Positions 45,516-55,962 of a DNA stretch of 64,000 nucleotides are shown piece by piece. The first letter of the stretch is position 1. Each line of letters starts with the position of its first letter. Position numbers and translations under genes: made by a program. Source of the stretch: Halopseudomonas litoralis (GTDB lineage: Bacteria > Pseudomonadota > Gammaproteobacteria > Pseudomonadales > Pseudomonadaceae); contig NZ_LT629748.1 of NCBI RefSeq assembly GCF_900105005.1, forward strand, positions 2,108,001-2,172,000. Reading direction: 5' to 3'. A model generated the notes under the pieces. That model was not told where the DNA came from. It saw nothing but the letters and a program-made list of their open reading frames with translations, and made no database searches.

Positions 45516-46082
45516 ATGAGCGAGCAACGTGCCACTTTCCGTGCCATGCAGGAAGGCACCGCCGAGGACTGGAGCCTCATAGCCGGTCACTTCCGCCCCT
45601 TTGCCAAGCAATTGCCCGACCGCATCCTGACCCACCTGCGCCTGCTCGACGGCGACTTCGGCGGTTTTCCCATCGACCGTCTGCAACACTCCCTGCAGAC
45701 GGCCACCCGCGCGCACCGCGATGGACGCGACGAAGAGTACGTCATCTGCGCCCTGCTGCACGATATCGGCGATACCCTTGGCAGTTACAACCATCCCGAT
45801 ATCGCCGCCGCCATGCTCAAGCCCTTCGTCTCGGAAGAGAATCTGTGGATGGTGGAAAAACACGGTGTATTCCAGGGCTATTACTTTTTCCATCATCTGG
45901 GAATGGACCGGCATCTGCGCGAGCAATTCAAGGACCACCCCTTGTATCAGCGCACCGCCGAGTTCTGCGCGCTGTACGATGCCCCGGCCTTCGACCCCGA
46001 GTATGCGACCGAACCCCTGAGCTTTTTCGAGCCCATGTTGAGACGGGTATTTGCCCGCCCGCGCCAGTCCATGTACGCCTGA
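45516..46082 (+). CDS. HD-domain phosphohydrolase/oxygenase-like protein
   Basis: Encodes 188 residues. HD-fold metal ligands are visible: HSLQTATRAHRDG, the central LLHDIGDTLG (HD), and HHLGMDRHL. The arrangement resembles predicted HD hydrolases close to PhnZ and myo-inositol oxygenase-type diiron enzymes. No phosphonate or inositol genes are nearby. Function open. Confidence 0.82.
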   Translation: MSEQRATFRAMQEGTAEDWSLIAGHFRPFAKQLPDRILTHLRLLDGDFGGFPIDRLQHSLQTATRAHRDGRDEEYVICALLHDIGDTLGSYNHPDIAAAMLKPFVSEENLWMVEKHGVFQGYYFFHHLGMDRHLREQFKDHPLYQRTAEFCALYDAPAFDPEYATEPLSFFEPMLRRVFARPRQSMYA

Positions 46083-46189
46083 GCTTTTCAGCGCCTGCCT
46101 TGCATACTATGATCGGTCTGGCATACCGGACCGATCAGCTTCACCCCTGATCAGCATCGCCGGACCATCAGGCCAGGGAAAGACTGATC

Positions 46190-47572
46190 ATGACGTTGCA
46201 AACCCGCATACAACCAGTACGTCCGCCCTTGGAGGGCTACTACTCCAGAATCATGGCCTATTTCTGTGTCGCCGTGATTTTCGCCGCCATTGCCCATGAG
46301 CAGTCATCGCCGTCGCCGTTGAACATCGGCGTGATCATCTATGCACTGCTGTATCCCCATCTGATCCAGTTGCTATCCAAATTCCAACGCAAGACCGGCG
46401 CGCGTACGCAACGCCTTGGATTGCTCGGGCTGGACGCGATACATACCGGCATATTCATCACCCTGTGTCAGTTCAGCATGGTTCCCAGTCTGGTCTTCAT
46501 ACTGCTGATCAGCTTTGCCAGCATCATTATTGGCGGGCCGCTGTATCTGTTCGCTGCAGGTTTGCTGACGCTGGCCGGGTGCATGCTCTCGGCAGCCGTT
46601 CTCTCCCCCGACCCGCAGTTCGCCAGCAGCCAGCTACTGGCCTTCTGCAGTCTGGTCAGCGGCGGCGCCTTCACCGTGATCATCGCCGCCTTCGTCTATC
46701 GCCAGGGGCGACATCTGGAACATGCGCAGCACCTGATCACCGCCGAACAGGAAAAAACCGCAGAGCTGGCCAGCAATCTGGCCAAATACCTGTCACCACA
46801 GGTATGGGAGTCGATCTTCTCCGGCAACCAGCGGGTGACCCTGGAAACCCGCCGCAAGAAGCTGACCGTGTTCTTCTCCGACATCCGCGGCTTTACCGAG
46901 CTGGCCGAGGAAATGGAAGCCGAAGCCCTCACCGACCTGCTGAATAACTATCTCAACGAGATGTCGCGCATCGCCCTGCAGTACGGCGGCACCATCGACA
47001 AATTCATCGGTGACAGCGTCATGGTGTTCTTCGGTGATCCGGTCAGCCGGGGAGCCAAACAGGATGCCGAGGCCGCCGTGTCCATGGCCATTGCCATGCG
47101 CAAGCACATGAAGGTCCTGCGCCAGCAGTGGCGCAGCCAGGGCATCACCCGGCCGCTGGAAATCCGCATGGGCCTGAGTACCGGCTATTGCACGGTGGGC
47201 AACTTCGGCGCCGACATGCGCATGGATTACACCATCATCGGCCGCGAAGTGAATCTGGCCAGCCGCCTGGAAAGCGCTGCTGAAGCCGGTGAAATCCTGA
47301 TCCCCCATGAAACCTGGTCGCTGATCAAGGACCTGATCATGTGTCGCGACAAAGGCCGCATCGAGGTCAAGGGCTTCGGTCGGCCGGTACAGATCTATCA
47401 GGTGGTGGGATTGCGCCGCGATCTGGGCGCGGCGCCGACCTTTGTTGAACATGAACTGCCGGGCTTCTCCATGTATCTGGACACCAGCGGCATTCGCAAT
47501 TACGACAAGGAAGATATCGTCCGCTCGCTGGAGCTGGCCGCTCGCAAGCTGCGCGACAAGGTGATCATTTAA
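46190..47572 (+). CDS. cyaB: Class III adenylate cyclase with MASE2 domain
   Basis: Encodes 460 residues. Residues about 20-185 form a six-helix MASE2 membrane domain (GLDAIHTGIFITLCQF, GGPLYLFAAGLLTLAG). The catalytic domain has metal-binding FFSDIRGFTELAEE and DKFIGDSVMVFFGDP, and the EVNLASRLE segment with the transition-state Asn and Arg. The Lys in DKFIGD and Thr in DYTIIG fit ATP selectivity. Matches CyaB of P. aeruginosa, the cyclase feeding the Vfr cAMP pathway. Its stop overlaps that of the convergent lpxH-like gene by four bases. Confidence 0.93.
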   Translation: MTLQTRIQPVRPPLEGYYSRIMAYFCVAVIFAAIAHEQSSPSPLNIGVIIYALLYPHLIQLLSKFQRKTGARTQRLGLLGLDAIHTGIFITLCQFSMVPSLVFILLISFASIIIGGPLYLFAAGLLTLAGCMLSAAVLSPDPQFASSQLLAFCSLVSGGAFTVIIAAFVYRQGRHLEHAQHLITAEQEKTAELASNLAKYLSPQVWESIFSGNQRVTLETRRKKLTVFFSDIRGFTELAEEMEAEALTDLLNNYLNEMSRIALQYGGTIDKFIGDSVMVFFGDPVSRGAKQDAEAAVSMAIAMRKHMKVLRQQWRSQGITRPLEIRMGLSTGYCTVGNFGADMRMDYTIIGREVNLASRLESAAEAGEILIPHETWSLIKDLIMCRDKGRIEVKGFGRPVQIYQVVGLRRDLGAAPTFVEHELPGFSMYLDTSGIRNYDKEDIVRSLELAARKLRDKVII

Positions 47573-48396
47573 GGTGTCGCGGAATTGGCGGGCAGCGGCA
47601 ACGCCTGCTGTGCCGACTTCTCGGGGGCGGCCACCTCGGCCCAGGTGTACTGTTCGATACTGCCATCCCAGTGCTCGATCAACGCCGTGCAGGATTCCAC
47701 CCAGTCACCACAGTTGTGATAGCTGATGCCGTCAACCTCGCGGATTTCCGCATGATGGATATGCCCGCATACCACGCCCTGAAAATCACGCTTGTGACAC
47801 TCATGGGCCAGTGCGCCCTCGAACTCACTGATGAAATTGACGGCCTTCTTCACCCGGTGCTTGAGATAGCCGGACAGTGACCAGTAGCCGTAACCGCAAC
47901 GGCTGCGCCAGTAGTTGAGCCAGCGGTTCAGCCGCAGGCTGAAGCCATAGGCATGGTCGCCCAGAAAGGCCAACCAGCGGTGGCAACGGGTGATCACATC
48001 GAACTGATCACCGTGAATGACCAGCAGTTTTCTGCCGTCAGCGGTTATATGCTCAGCTTCGCCCACCAACAGAATGTTACCGATACTCAGCGTGGCGTAA
48101 CGGCGCAGAAATTCATCGTGATTGCCGGTGACATAGGTCACCCGCGTGCCGCGCTTGCTCATGGTCAGGATGCGGCGCACCACATTGGTGTGCGACTGCG
48201 GCCAGTATATGCTCTTGCGCAGGCGCCAGCCGTCGATGATGTCGCCGACCAGATACAACTGATCGCACTCGTACTCCTTGAGAAAGCTGGCCAGCTTCTC
48301 GGCCTGACAATCACGCGTTCCCAGATGCACATCGGAAATCCAGATAGTGCGTACCCGTTGTTTCCCGACCGCCGAAAAGTCCTCTGCCTGGCTCAT
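47569..48396 (-). CDS. LpxH-like calcineurin-type phosphoesterase
   Basis: Encodes 275 residues from ATG 48396. Metallophosphatase motifs are SDVHLGTRD, VGDIIDGW, GNHDEFLRR, IHGDQFDVI and GHIHHAEI. It resembles the UDP-2,3-diacylglucosamine pyrophosphatase family but is longer than typical LpxH (240) and is of the subgroup encoded outside lipid A clusters, so the substrate is uncertain. A much longer open frame upstream is a shadow of plpD. Confidence 0.88.
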   Translation of the reverse strand: MSQAEDFSAVGKQRVRTIWISDVHLGTRDCQAEKLASFLKEYECDQLYLVGDIIDGWRLRKSIYWPQSHTNVVRRILTMSKRGTRVTYVTGNHDEFLRRYATLSIGNILLVGEAEHITADGRKLLVIHGDQFDVITRCHRWLAFLGDHAYGFSLRLNRWLNYWRSRCGYGYWSLSGYLKHRVKKAVNFISEFEGALAHECHKRDFQGVVCGHIHHAEIREVDGISYHNCGDWVESCTALIEHWDGSIEQYTWAEVAAPEKSAQQALPLPANSATP

Positions 48397-48576
48397 TCGC
48401 TTCTCCCCTCGCAGTAACTGCTGCCAACCTAATCCCACGGCGTGAATACCTGATGACAGTTGTATTACCGCTGGATGACAGACCACCGATCCAAGGAACA
48501 CTGCCGTTTGCACTTCGGCCTCGTATACAATGTCCGGCCGATCGGTCCTTTCGCTCATACTAGTCAGGCTCTTGCC

Positions 48577-50769
48577 ATGTTCAGATGTGTTCTTCTCCTG
48601 CTGCTGGCCCTGCTCACGCCGCTGGCCGCCGCGCAGCCCAGCACCTCCGCCGAGCCACGTACCGGGCTGGTACTGTCCGGCGGTGGCGCCCGGGGTCTGG
48701 CCCACATCGGCGTGCTGAAACAGATCGAGGCGATGAACATTCCCATCCATGCAATTGCCGGCACCAGCATGGGTGCGGTCATCGGCGGCCTGTATGCGGC
48801 CGGCTACAGCGCGGATGAGCTGGAGAAAATCGCCCTGGAGCTGGACTGGCCAGCGGCGCTGAGCGACGCCCCGCTGCGCGAGGACATCCCCTACCGCCGC
48901 AAGCAGGATGATCGGGATTTTCTGGTCAAGCAGCGGCTGTCGTTCAAGGAAGGCAAGCTCAGTTTCCCGCTGGGCATCCTGCAGGGCCAGAATCTCGGCC
49001 TGGTACTGGAAAGCCTGCTGGTGCATACCAATGACATCGATGAGTTCGACCGGCTGCCGATTCCATTCCGCGCCGTCGCCACCGATATCGCCACCGGCGA
49101 TGCGGTGGTGTTCAAGAGCGGACACCTGCCGCAGGCCATCCGCGCCAGCATCGGCTTGCCCGGCTTCTTCGCTCCGGTGATGGTCGATGGCCGCATGCTG
49201 GTGGATGGGGTGCTGTCGAAGAACCTGCCAGTGGATGTAGCCCGGGAGATGGGTGTGGACAGAGTCATCGTGGTGGATATCGCCACCCCGCTGAAGCCGG
49301 CCAGCGATATGCACAGCATTCTCGACATCATGGATCAGACCACCACCCTGTTGACGCGCAACAATACCCAGGAGCAACTGGCGACTCTGACCGAGCACGA
49401 CATGCTGCTGCAGCCCGAGCTGGGCGCCATTGCCTTCAGCAGCTTTGCCGAAACCGATCAGGCCATCGCCGCCGGTGAGCAGAGCCTGTTGCAATCCACT
49501 GTACTGAACGCCTTTGCACGCCCCGCAAGCCTGCAGCAACCGGGCGGCAACCTGGCGAGCAACCGCCCGCACCGCCAACCGATCATCCATGATATCCGCG
49601 TTATCAACAGCGGCAAGGTGGATGACCAGGTAGTGCGCAGCATGGTGCGTCAGCAGCTCGACGAACCCTTGAATACCGACCACCTGGCAAAGGACATGGG
49701 CACCATCTACGGCACCGATTATTTCAGTCAGGTCAATTACGAGATTCTGCACGAGGAAGACAGGAATACCCTGCTGATTCGCACCAGCGGGCGGGAGACC
49801 GGCACCGACTATCTGCGCCTGGGGTTGAATCTGGTGGATGATTTCGAAGGGGGCAGCCAGTTCACCATCGGCGCCAGCTTCCGCGTCAACGGCGTCAACC
49901 CGTTGGGCGCCGAATGGCTCACGCGCCTGCAGCTGGGCGAGCATCAGCAGCTGTACAGCGAGTTCTATCAACCACTGGATTATGGCTCACGCTACTTCAT
50001 CGCGCCCTTCGTCGATGCTGAAGCGCAGAATGTCGAGGTGATTCTGGATAATGATCCCGTGGCCGATTACCGCCAGCAGCGCTACGGCGCGGGCCTGAAT
50101 GTCGGCCGGCAGATTGCCAATAACGGGGAGGTTCGTTTCGGCCTGTCGCGTTATTGGGGGGAATCCGAAATCCGCGTGGGTGATCCGGAACAGCCGACGC
50201 TGGAGTTCGATGAGGCCTTCTATTCGCTGCAGGTCGATCGCGACACTCTGGATAACGTCAACTTCCCCCGCTCCGGCGATGCTGCGCGCATACTCTGGCG
50301 CCAGTCGGAGCCGGATCTGGGGGCAGATGCGCGCTATCAGCAGTTGGAGATCAGAGCCAACAAGGCGTTTGCCAGCGGGCCACACAGTTTTCAACTGGGC
50401 GCGTTCATCGGCCGCACCGACAGTGATGTGAGCGTTGCGCAAAGCAGTTTCATCCTCGGCGGTCCCGGCGAGTTCTCCGGTTTCCGGCAGGGCGGCCTTG
50501 CCGGGCAGAACTACAACCTGGCACGTCTGGTTTACTACCGGCAGCTGAATCCCGCCAGCACACCGCTGACCATGCCGATCTATCTGGGCGGCACCCTGGA
50601 ATATGGCCGTGTCTACAACAAGGGCGATGATGCGCTGGATACCGGTTATATGGGTGCCAGCAGTATCATGCTGGGCATGGATACCTTCCTTGGCCCGCTG
50701 TTCTTCGGCATCGGCGCCAACCAGGAAGGCGAGCGCGCGCTGTACATGAATCTGGGGCAGACGTTCTGA
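48577..50769 (+). CDS. plpD: Patatin-like autotransporter phospholipase PlpD (type Vd)
   Basis: Encodes 730 residues from ATG 48577. A signal peptide (CVLLLLLALLTPLAAAQP) is followed by a patatin lipase domain: oxyanion loop GGGARGLAHIG, nucleophile GTSMG, and Asp in LVDGVLSKNLPV. A POTRA-like segment (about 365-435) connects to a C-terminal beta-barrel ending in YMNLGQTF with terminal Phe. In P. aeruginosa PlpD passes through its own barrel and hydrolyses phospholipids. Complete. Confidence 0.95.
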   Translation: MFRCVLLLLLALLTPLAAAQPSTSAEPRTGLVLSGGGARGLAHIGVLKQIEAMNIPIHAIAGTSMGAVIGGLYAAGYSADELEKIALELDWPAALSDAPLREDIPYRRKQDDRDFLVKQRLSFKEGKLSFPLGILQGQNLGLVLESLLVHTNDIDEFDRLPIPFRAVATDIATGDAVVFKSGHLPQAIRASIGLPGFFAPVMVDGRMLVDGVLSKNLPVDVAREMGVDRVIVVDIATPLKPASDMHSILDIMDQTTTLLTRNNTQEQLATLTEHDMLLQPELGAIAFSSFAETDQAIAAGEQSLLQSTVLNAFARPASLQQPGGNLASNRPHRQPIIHDIRVINSGKVDDQVVRSMVRQQLDEPLNTDHLAKDMGTIYGTDYFSQVNYEILHEEDRNTLLIRTSGRETGTDYLRLGLNLVDDFEGGSQFTIGASFRVNGVNPLGAEWLTRLQLGEHQQLYSEFYQPLDYGSRYFIAPFVDAEAQNVEVILDNDPVADYRQQRYGAGLNVGRQIANNGEVRFGLSRYWGESEIRVGDPEQPTLEFDEAFYSLQVDRDTLDNVNFPRSGDAARILWRQSEPDLGADARYQQLEIRANKAFASGPHSFQLGAFIGRTDSDVSVAQSSFILGGPGEFSGFRQGGLAGQNYNLARLVYYRQLNPASTPLTMPIYLGGTLEYGRVYNKGDDALDTGYMGASSIMLGMDTFLGPLFFGIGANQEGERALYMNLGQTF

Positions 50770-50842
50770 GTCATCCTTGTGCACGTACTTTCTGTAGGAG
50801 GGCTGTCAGGCGGCGGGCACTTTCAGCCATCCCGCCCCGAAC

Positions 50843-52972
50843 TCAGCCACTGATCTCCAGCACCAGCGCCGCGCGGATGCAGTGCAACACGCCCTCTTCC
50901 ACCGGCTCATCCAGCTCCCTGGCCACGGCGCGCACGCCAGGCAGATCTTCTTCCGCTTCGTTGAGGAAGAGGTCCTGGATACGATCCAACTGCCCCGGTG
51001 GCAGATCGATAGCCTGATGCAACTCCAACTGTCCGGTACTGATAGCCTGAGCCAGCTTCTGATAGACCTGCCTGATCGGCAGGCCGGTCTGCTGGGCAAT
51101 CTGCTGTGCGTCCATACCGGCCTGAGCCAACGCCTGGACCTCATGCGCCTGATGCACCGGCGTCGCTGCTGCTGCGCCACTCTCTTCGAGCATGACCTGC
51201 AGGAAATCCGCACCGTAACGCTCCAGCTTGTGTGCGCCGATACCACTGACCAGCGCCATATCCTGCAATGTCGTCGGTCGCTGACGCAGCATGTCGACCA
51301 GCGTCGAATCGGCAAATACCACATAGGGCGGCACGCCATGCGCCTCGGCCAGGCGCTTGCGCAGCGCGCGCAGGTTTTCCCACAGCGGCTTGTCGGCATC
51401 GGCAATCACCGGCTTGTCGCCGGACCTGCTCGGCAGGCTGGTCGCACGGGACACATCCTTGCGCAGGGCCAGGGACTCCTCACCGCGCAATAACGGACGG
51501 CAGCTGTCAGTCAGCCGCAGGCTGCCAAAGCCATCCAGGTCAATTTCGACCAGACCACGGGCGATCAGCTGGCGAAACACCGAGCGCCAGTCCTGCTCGT
51601 TCAGTTGCTTGCCTATGCCATAGGTGGACAGATGCTGATGACCGGCTGTACGGATTTTCTCGTTATCGCGGCCCAGCAGGATATCCACCAGATGCCCGAC
51701 GCCGTAACGCTGGCCACTGCGGTAGACGGTGGACAAGGCCATTCGCGCCGCCTCGCTGCCGTCCCAGGTAGCCACCGGCTCCTGACAGTTGTCACAATTG
51801 CCGCACGGCTGATCCAGGGTGTCGCCGAAGTAGCCCAGCAGTGATTGCCGTCGGCAGGTAGTGATTTCACAGAGTGCCAGCATGGCGTCGAGCTTGTGCC
51901 GCTCGATGCGCTTGTGCCGCTCGTCGCCATCGGAGTTGGCGAGAAACTGGTTGAGCATCAAAAGATCCTGCAGTCCGTAGGCCATCCAGGCATCCGCGGG
52001 CAATCCGTCGCGACCGGCGCGGCCGGTTTCCTGATAGTAGGCCTCGATGCTTTTCGGCAGATCCAGATGCGCGACGAAACGCACGTTGGATTTGTCGATG
52101 CCCATGCCGAAGGCAATGGTCGCCACCATGATCAACCCTTCCTCGTTGAGAAAGCGCCGCTGATTGCTGGCCCGCAGCTCGGCGGACAGCCCCGCATGGT
52201 AAGGCAGCGCCGGCCAGCCCTGCTCGCTGAGCCACTGCGCGGTATCCTCGACTTTTTTCCGCGACAGGCAGTAGACGATCCCGGCGTTGCCGCGCTGCCC
52301 CTTGAGGAACGCCTGCAGCTGCTGACGTGGCCGGTCCTTGGGCACGATGCGATAGAAGATATTCGGTCGATCGAACCCGGAAACGAAACGCGCGGCATTC
52401 TCCAGCATGAGCCGCTGGGCAATCTCCTCCCGGGTGCGTTCATCCGCCGTGGCGGTCAGTGCCATGCGCGGTACGCCGGGGAACAGCTCGGCGAGCTGGC
52501 CCATCTGCAGGTATTCCGGACGGAAATCATGCCCCCACTGGGAGACACAGTGCGCTTCGTCGATGGCAAACAGAGCAATGTTCAGGCTTTGCAGGAACTG
52601 CAGCGTGCGCGGCTTGAGCAGCCGTTCCGGTGCCAGATAGAGAAAGTCCATCTCGCCCCGGCGCAGCCGGTGGGCAATATCGCGCCGGTTCGCCTCGTCC
52701 AGCGTGGAATTCAGCGCCGCCGCTCGCAGCCCCAGCTCGTTGAGGGTGGCAACCTGGTCATCCATCAGGGCGATCAGCGGCGACACCACCACGGTGAGCC
52801 CATCACGCAACAAACCCGGAATCTGATAGCACAGCGACTTGCCGCCGCCGGTCGGCATCAGCACCAGCGCATCACCACCGCGGGCGACCTGGTCGATGAT
52901 ATCCGCCTGATGCCCGCGAAATTCGCCGTAACCGAATATGTCCCGTAGCCGCTGTAAGGCTTGCTCGCGCAT
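50843..52972 (-). CDS. recQ: ATP-dependent DNA helicase RecQ
   Basis: Encodes 709 residues, about 100 more than E. coli RecQ. Walker [15 protein letters not shown], the DEAH box with [17 protein letters not shown], and the ATP-site motifs TGRAGRDG are present. The RQC zinc site has CRRQ..CGNCDNC cysteines, the HRDC domain starts near residue 515, and an extra helix-turn-helix region (residues 600-700; [17 protein letters not shown]) ends it. Acts in fork repair and RecF recombination. Confidence 0.95.
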   Translation of the reverse strand: MREQALQRLRDIFGYGEFRGHQADIIDQVARGGDALVLMPTGGGKSLCYQIPGLLRDGLTVVVSPLIALMDDQVATLNELGLRAAALNSTLDEANRRDIAHRLRRGEMDFLYLAPERLLKPRTLQFLQSLNIALFAIDEAHCVSQWGHDFRPEYLQMGQLAELFPGVPRMALTATADERTREEIAQRLMLENAARFVSGFDRPNIFYRIVPKDRPRQQLQAFLKGQRGNAGIVYCLSRKKVEDTAQWLSEQGWPALPYHAGLSAELRASNQRRFLNEEGLIMVATIAFGMGIDKSNVRFVAHLDLPKSIEAYYQETGRAGRDGLPADAWMAYGLQDLLMLNQFLANSDGDERHKRIERHKLDAMLALCEITTCRRQSLLGYFGDTLDQPCGNCDNCQEPVATWDGSEAARMALSTVYRSGQRYGVGHLVDILLGRDNEKIRTAGHQHLSTYGIGKQLNEQDWRSVFRQLIARGLVEIDLDGFGSLRLTDSCRPLLRGEESLALRKDVSRATSLPSRSGDKPVIADADKPLWENLRALRKRLAEAHGVPPYVVFADSTLVDMLRQRPTTLQDMALVSGIGAHKLERYGADFLQVMLEESGAAAATPVHQAHEVQALAQAGMDAQQIAQQTGLPIRQVYQKLAQAISTGQLELHQAIDLPPGQLDRIQDLFLNEAEEDLPGVRAVARELDEPVEEGVLHCIRAALVLEISG

Positions 52973-53154
52973 GATTCTCCTTGCATGATTGCATTCGGGC
53001 GGCCGATATCGACCTGCAGAAAAAGGCTGATTATATCAGCGCAAGCCGTGGACGCCTTGAAATCCGCTGTGACCCGTGCCACAAAGATCAATGCTTTGGC
53101 ATAAATCCGGCCAGGTGCGTACAATGCTGACGATTATCCATGATGAGGTGTGCC

Positions 53155-53745
53155 ATGTCCTTCGCCGACCAGCTCGAGCGCTTGCAGCAGTTTCTCGATG
53201 CCGATGATCTGCACGATGAAGCTCTCGATTATCTTGCCGGACATGGGTTCCTGACGGCCCTGTCCATCAGCCCTGCCGAGGTTCCGGAGCAGGAGTGGAT
53301 GTTCGAACTCTTCGCTGAAGATCCGAAATATACCGACGATGCCCAGAAAATCGATATCGAGAACACGCTGCGTGAACTCAAGGCGTTGATCGAGCGCATT
53401 CTCGCCAGCGATGAAGAGCTGGAGCCACCGTGCGAACTGACCCTGGGCGACGAGCCGGATCTGTCCGACCTGCGCAGCTGGTGTGTCGGCTTCCTCGAAG
53501 GCGTGTTTCTGCGCGAAGAAGACTGGTTCTCCCAGGATGAGGAAACCGTCAGCGAGTTGTTGTTGCCGATCATGGTCGGCTCCGGCCTGTTTGAAGACCA
53601 GCCCGAGTTCGCCGATATTGCCAAAGACGAAGAAATGGTCCAGGACATGCTCGACCACATCCCCGACGTACTGACCCAGCTGTACCTGCTGTTCCAGGCC
53701 CCGGAAGAAAAGGCCCGTCCTGCCCTGCTCGATCCGCGTCACTGA
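53155..53745 (+). CDS. YecA/YgfB-family (UPF0149) protein
   Basis: Encodes 196 residues from ATG 53155. Very acidic, all-helical. HDEALDYLAGHGFLTAL and RSWCVGFLEGVFLREEDW are UPF0149 signatures. No C-terminal SEC-C metal motif, so it is the plain YgfB-like form. Divergent from recQ across 182 bp. Function not established for this branch. Confidence 0.87.
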   Translation: MSFADQLERLQQFLDADDLHDEALDYLAGHGFLTALSISPAEVPEQEWMFELFAEDPKYTDDAQKIDIENTLRELKALIERILASDEELEPPCELTLGDEPDLSDLRSWCVGFLEGVFLREEDWFSQDEETVSELLLPIMVGSGLFEDQPEFADIAKDEEMVQDMLDHIPDVLTQLYLLFQAPEEKARPALLDPRH

Positions 53746-53765
53746 TCCGAGCGCTGCGCAACTGC

Positions 53766-53806
53766 AGATTGCCGGCCCTTGCCCCTCGGGCAGGACCGGC
53801 AATCTT
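53766..53806. terminator. Bidirectional terminator between convergent genes
   Basis: GATTGCCGG (53767-53775) pairs with CCGGCAATC (53796-53804), with further pairing of CTTGCCC and GGGCAGG inside. It sits exactly between the stops of the YecA-family gene and the DsbA-like gene. Confidence 0.88.
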
Positions 53807-53809
53807 AAT

Positions 53810-54466
53810 TCAGTTATCCCGCTTCACATCACCCGCAAGCGCTGCTTCCCCCGCATCCACCCAACGTTTCAACAGCGGAAGAATATTGTCTGCGGGTTGA
53901 TACCCATTGGACAGCAAGGCCAGCATGCCGTCACGTTCGGCGAGCAAGGTTGGAAAGCCGCTGATACCCAGATCACCAACCCACGCAAAGTCAGCCTTGA
54001 TCGCTGAGTGAGCCTCTTCGGCAACAAAGGCCTCATTGAATGTCTTCCGGTTGTACCCTGCCTGCTCGGCCAGATCGAGCAATGTCGAACTGTGGGTGAC
54101 ATCTGCCGCCTGAGCGTAGAAGGCATACTGTATGGCCTTGACCAGTAACCACACCCGCTCGGCATTCAACTGCCGGGCCACCACAATTGCGCGGCAGGCC
54201 GGCTCGGTGTTGTAGATGAAGTTGGCGGGCAGTGCCTGCGGCGTCAACAGCGGTTGGTTACTGGTTTGCTGTACCCTCTGCCAATGCTCTGCCAGTACAC
54301 GGCGCGCGGCGTCCGGCATCGGATCGGTCACGCCAGGGCGCAGACCACCGGCAACCAGATGCAGCGGCAATTGCGGGAAACTCTGTTGAATGGCGTCGAT
54401 GACCGGAGCAAATCCCCAGCACCATGAACACATCGGGTCCATCACATAGATCAGGCGCTGGGACAT
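53810..54466 (-). CDS. DsbA-family thioredoxin-fold protein
   Basis: Encodes 218 residues without a signal peptide, hence cytoplasmic. The CxxC is CSWC at residues 12-15 (DPMCSWCWGFAPVID) and the cis-Pro loop is SGFPTLL. This group includes FrnE-like and other DsbA/HCCA relatives with a helical insert. Probably a disulfide or redox-stress enzyme; partner unknown. Confidence 0.88.
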   Translation of the reverse strand: MSQRLIYVMDPMCSWCWGFAPVIDAIQQSFPQLPLHLVAGGLRPGVTDPMPDAARRVLAEHWQRVQQTSNQPLLTPQALPANFIYNTEPACRAIVVARQLNAERVWLLVKAIQYAFYAQAADVTHSSTLLDLAEQAGYNRKTFNEAFVAEEAHSAIKADFAWVGDLGISGFPTLLAERDGMLALLSNGYQPADNILPLLKRWVDAGEAALAGDVKRDN

Positions 54467-54487
54467 GGAAGGCCTTTCTCGGTTGAC

Positions 54488-55429
54488 TTATTTCGCGTTG
54501 GGCGTTGCCAGTTCCTGCGGCAAACCTATCGGGTGCGGTTGATTACGCAACTTGGCCAACTGCACCTGACGCTGGCGCTCTTCGGCGCGGCGGCGGGTTT
54601 TTTCCGGCAGGCTGGCGTAACAATGCGGACAGCTGATGCCTTCTGCATATTCCGGTGACGCCATATCCTCGGCAGACACCGGATGACGGCAGGCGTGACA
54701 CTGGTCGAAGGAGCCCGGTGCGAGGTCGTGCCGCACGGTTACCCGGTTATCGAACACGAAGCACTCACCATCCCACTTGCTCTGCTCGGCCGGCACTTCC
54801 TCAAAGTATTTCAGAATACCGCCCTTGAGATGATAGACCTCGTCAAAACCTTCCTTGAGCATGAAGCTGGAGGCCTTTTCACAACGAATGCCGCCGGTGC
54901 AGAACATGGCGACCTTCTTGTGCTTCTGTGGATCGAATTGCTCACGCACGTAGTCGGGAAACTCGCGGAAGGATTTGGTCTGTGGGTCGATCGCGCCCTC
55001 GAAGGTGCCGATCGAGACTTCGTAATCGTTGCGCGTGTCGATCAGCAGTACTTCCGGGTCGCTGATCAGATCATTCCAGTCCTGCGGTTCGACGTAGGTG
55101 CCCACCTTCTCGTTGGGGCTGATGCCGGGTACGCCGATGGTGACGATTTCCTTCTTCAGCTTGACCTTGGTGCGGTAGAAGGGCATCTCGTCACAGCGCG
55201 ATTCCTTCCAGTCCAGATCGCTCAGCCGCGGGTCGCTGCGCAGCCATTCGAGCAGCGCTGTAGTGCCGGCGCGAGACCCGGCGACCGTGCCGTTGATACC
55301 TTCCAGCGCCAGCAACAACGTGCCTCTGACGCCATGTTCCATCATGGTGTCATGCAGCGGCTGACGCAGGGCTTCAAAATCTTCCAGGGTGACGAACTTG
55401 TACAGTGCCACCACGACAATATTGGACAT
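54488..55429 (-). CDS. trhO: tRNA uridine(34) hydroxylase TrhO
   Basis: Encodes 313 residues. An N-terminal acylphosphatase-like region is followed by a rhodanese domain with active-site Cys in [19 protein letters not shown]-terminal Cys cluster ([14 protein letters not shown]) follows. TrhO makes 5-hydroxyuridine at the tRNA wobble position, the first step to cmo5U/mo5U. It lies 22 bp upstream of the DsbA-like gene on the same strand. Confidence 0.95.
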   Translation of the reverse strand: MSNIVVVALYKFVTLEDFEALRQPLHDTMMEHGVRGTLLLALEGINGTVAGSRAGTTALLEWLRSDPRLSDLDWKESRCDEMPFYRTKVKLKKEIVTIGVPGISPNEKVGTYVEPQDWNDLISDPEVLLIDTRNDYEVSIGTFEGAIDPQTKSFREFPDYVREQFDPQKHKKVAMFCTGGIRCEKASSFMLKEGFDEVYHLKGGILKYFEEVPAEQSKWDGECFVFDNRVTVRHDLAPGSFDQCHACRHPVSAEDMASPEYAEGISCPHCYASLPEKTRRRAEERQRQVQLAKLRNQPHPIGLPQELATPNAK

Positions 55430-55541
55430 GCAGTTTCTCTTTTCGGTAATCGCCCACGTAAAGGGCGCACTTTGGGGAGCGCGAGTTTAACAAAGATGAC
55501 AGGGCGCAGGCATGCAGATTATCGGCATGCCCGGCTCAATT

Positions 55542-55856
55542 TCATTGATCGGCCTTGCTGCCACCCATGCAATCGGGTGAGGCTGGCGCCAGACCGCTGG
55601 CCTGCCATTCGGCAGACGTATAGGTGTGCAGAGCCAGGGCGTGGATCCGCTGCATCAGATCGCCCAGCGTGCGATAGACCGCCTGATGGCGCTTGACTGC
55701 ATTCAGGCCCTGGAATTCGTCGCTGACAATGACCAGCTTGAAATGCGATTCAGAGCCCGGCGGCACATTGTGCATATGGCTTTCGTTGAGCAGTTCCAGA
55801 TGGGTTGGGGCCAGGCCTTGCAGTGCCTGTTCCAGCGCTGCCTGAGTGGTGGTCAT
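55542..55856 (-). CDS. bolA: BolA-family protein
   Basis: Encodes 104 residues. The BolA fold signature is HFKLVIVSDEFQGLNAVKRHQAVYRTLGDLM, whose His and loop residues bind shared iron-sulfur clusters with CGFS glutaredoxins (a grxD gene is in this window). The length and HMHNVPPGSESHFK segment fit BolA itself more than IbaG. Located upstream of trhO, with a 112-bp gap. Confidence 0.93.
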   Translation of the reverse strand: MTTTQAALEQALQGLAPTHLELLNESHMHNVPPGSESHFKLVIVSDEFQGLNAVKRHQAVYRTLGDLMQRIHALALHTYTSAEWQASGLAPASPDCMGGSKADQ

Positions 55857-55962
55857 GGTTGTGTCTCCTTGTTTGATGGGCCTATTGTATCTGGCTCGAC
55901 GGGTTTTGAGTGACGGTAGCTATGGCGTAGCGCAGGGCGCGCGCCACCCCCCGAAAAGCCGC

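Noticed and set aside
48397..49971. A 525-codon extension upstream of the LpxH-like gene
   Set aside because: Antisense to plpD with shadow-frame composition; the phosphoesterase domain begins normally after the ATG at 48396.
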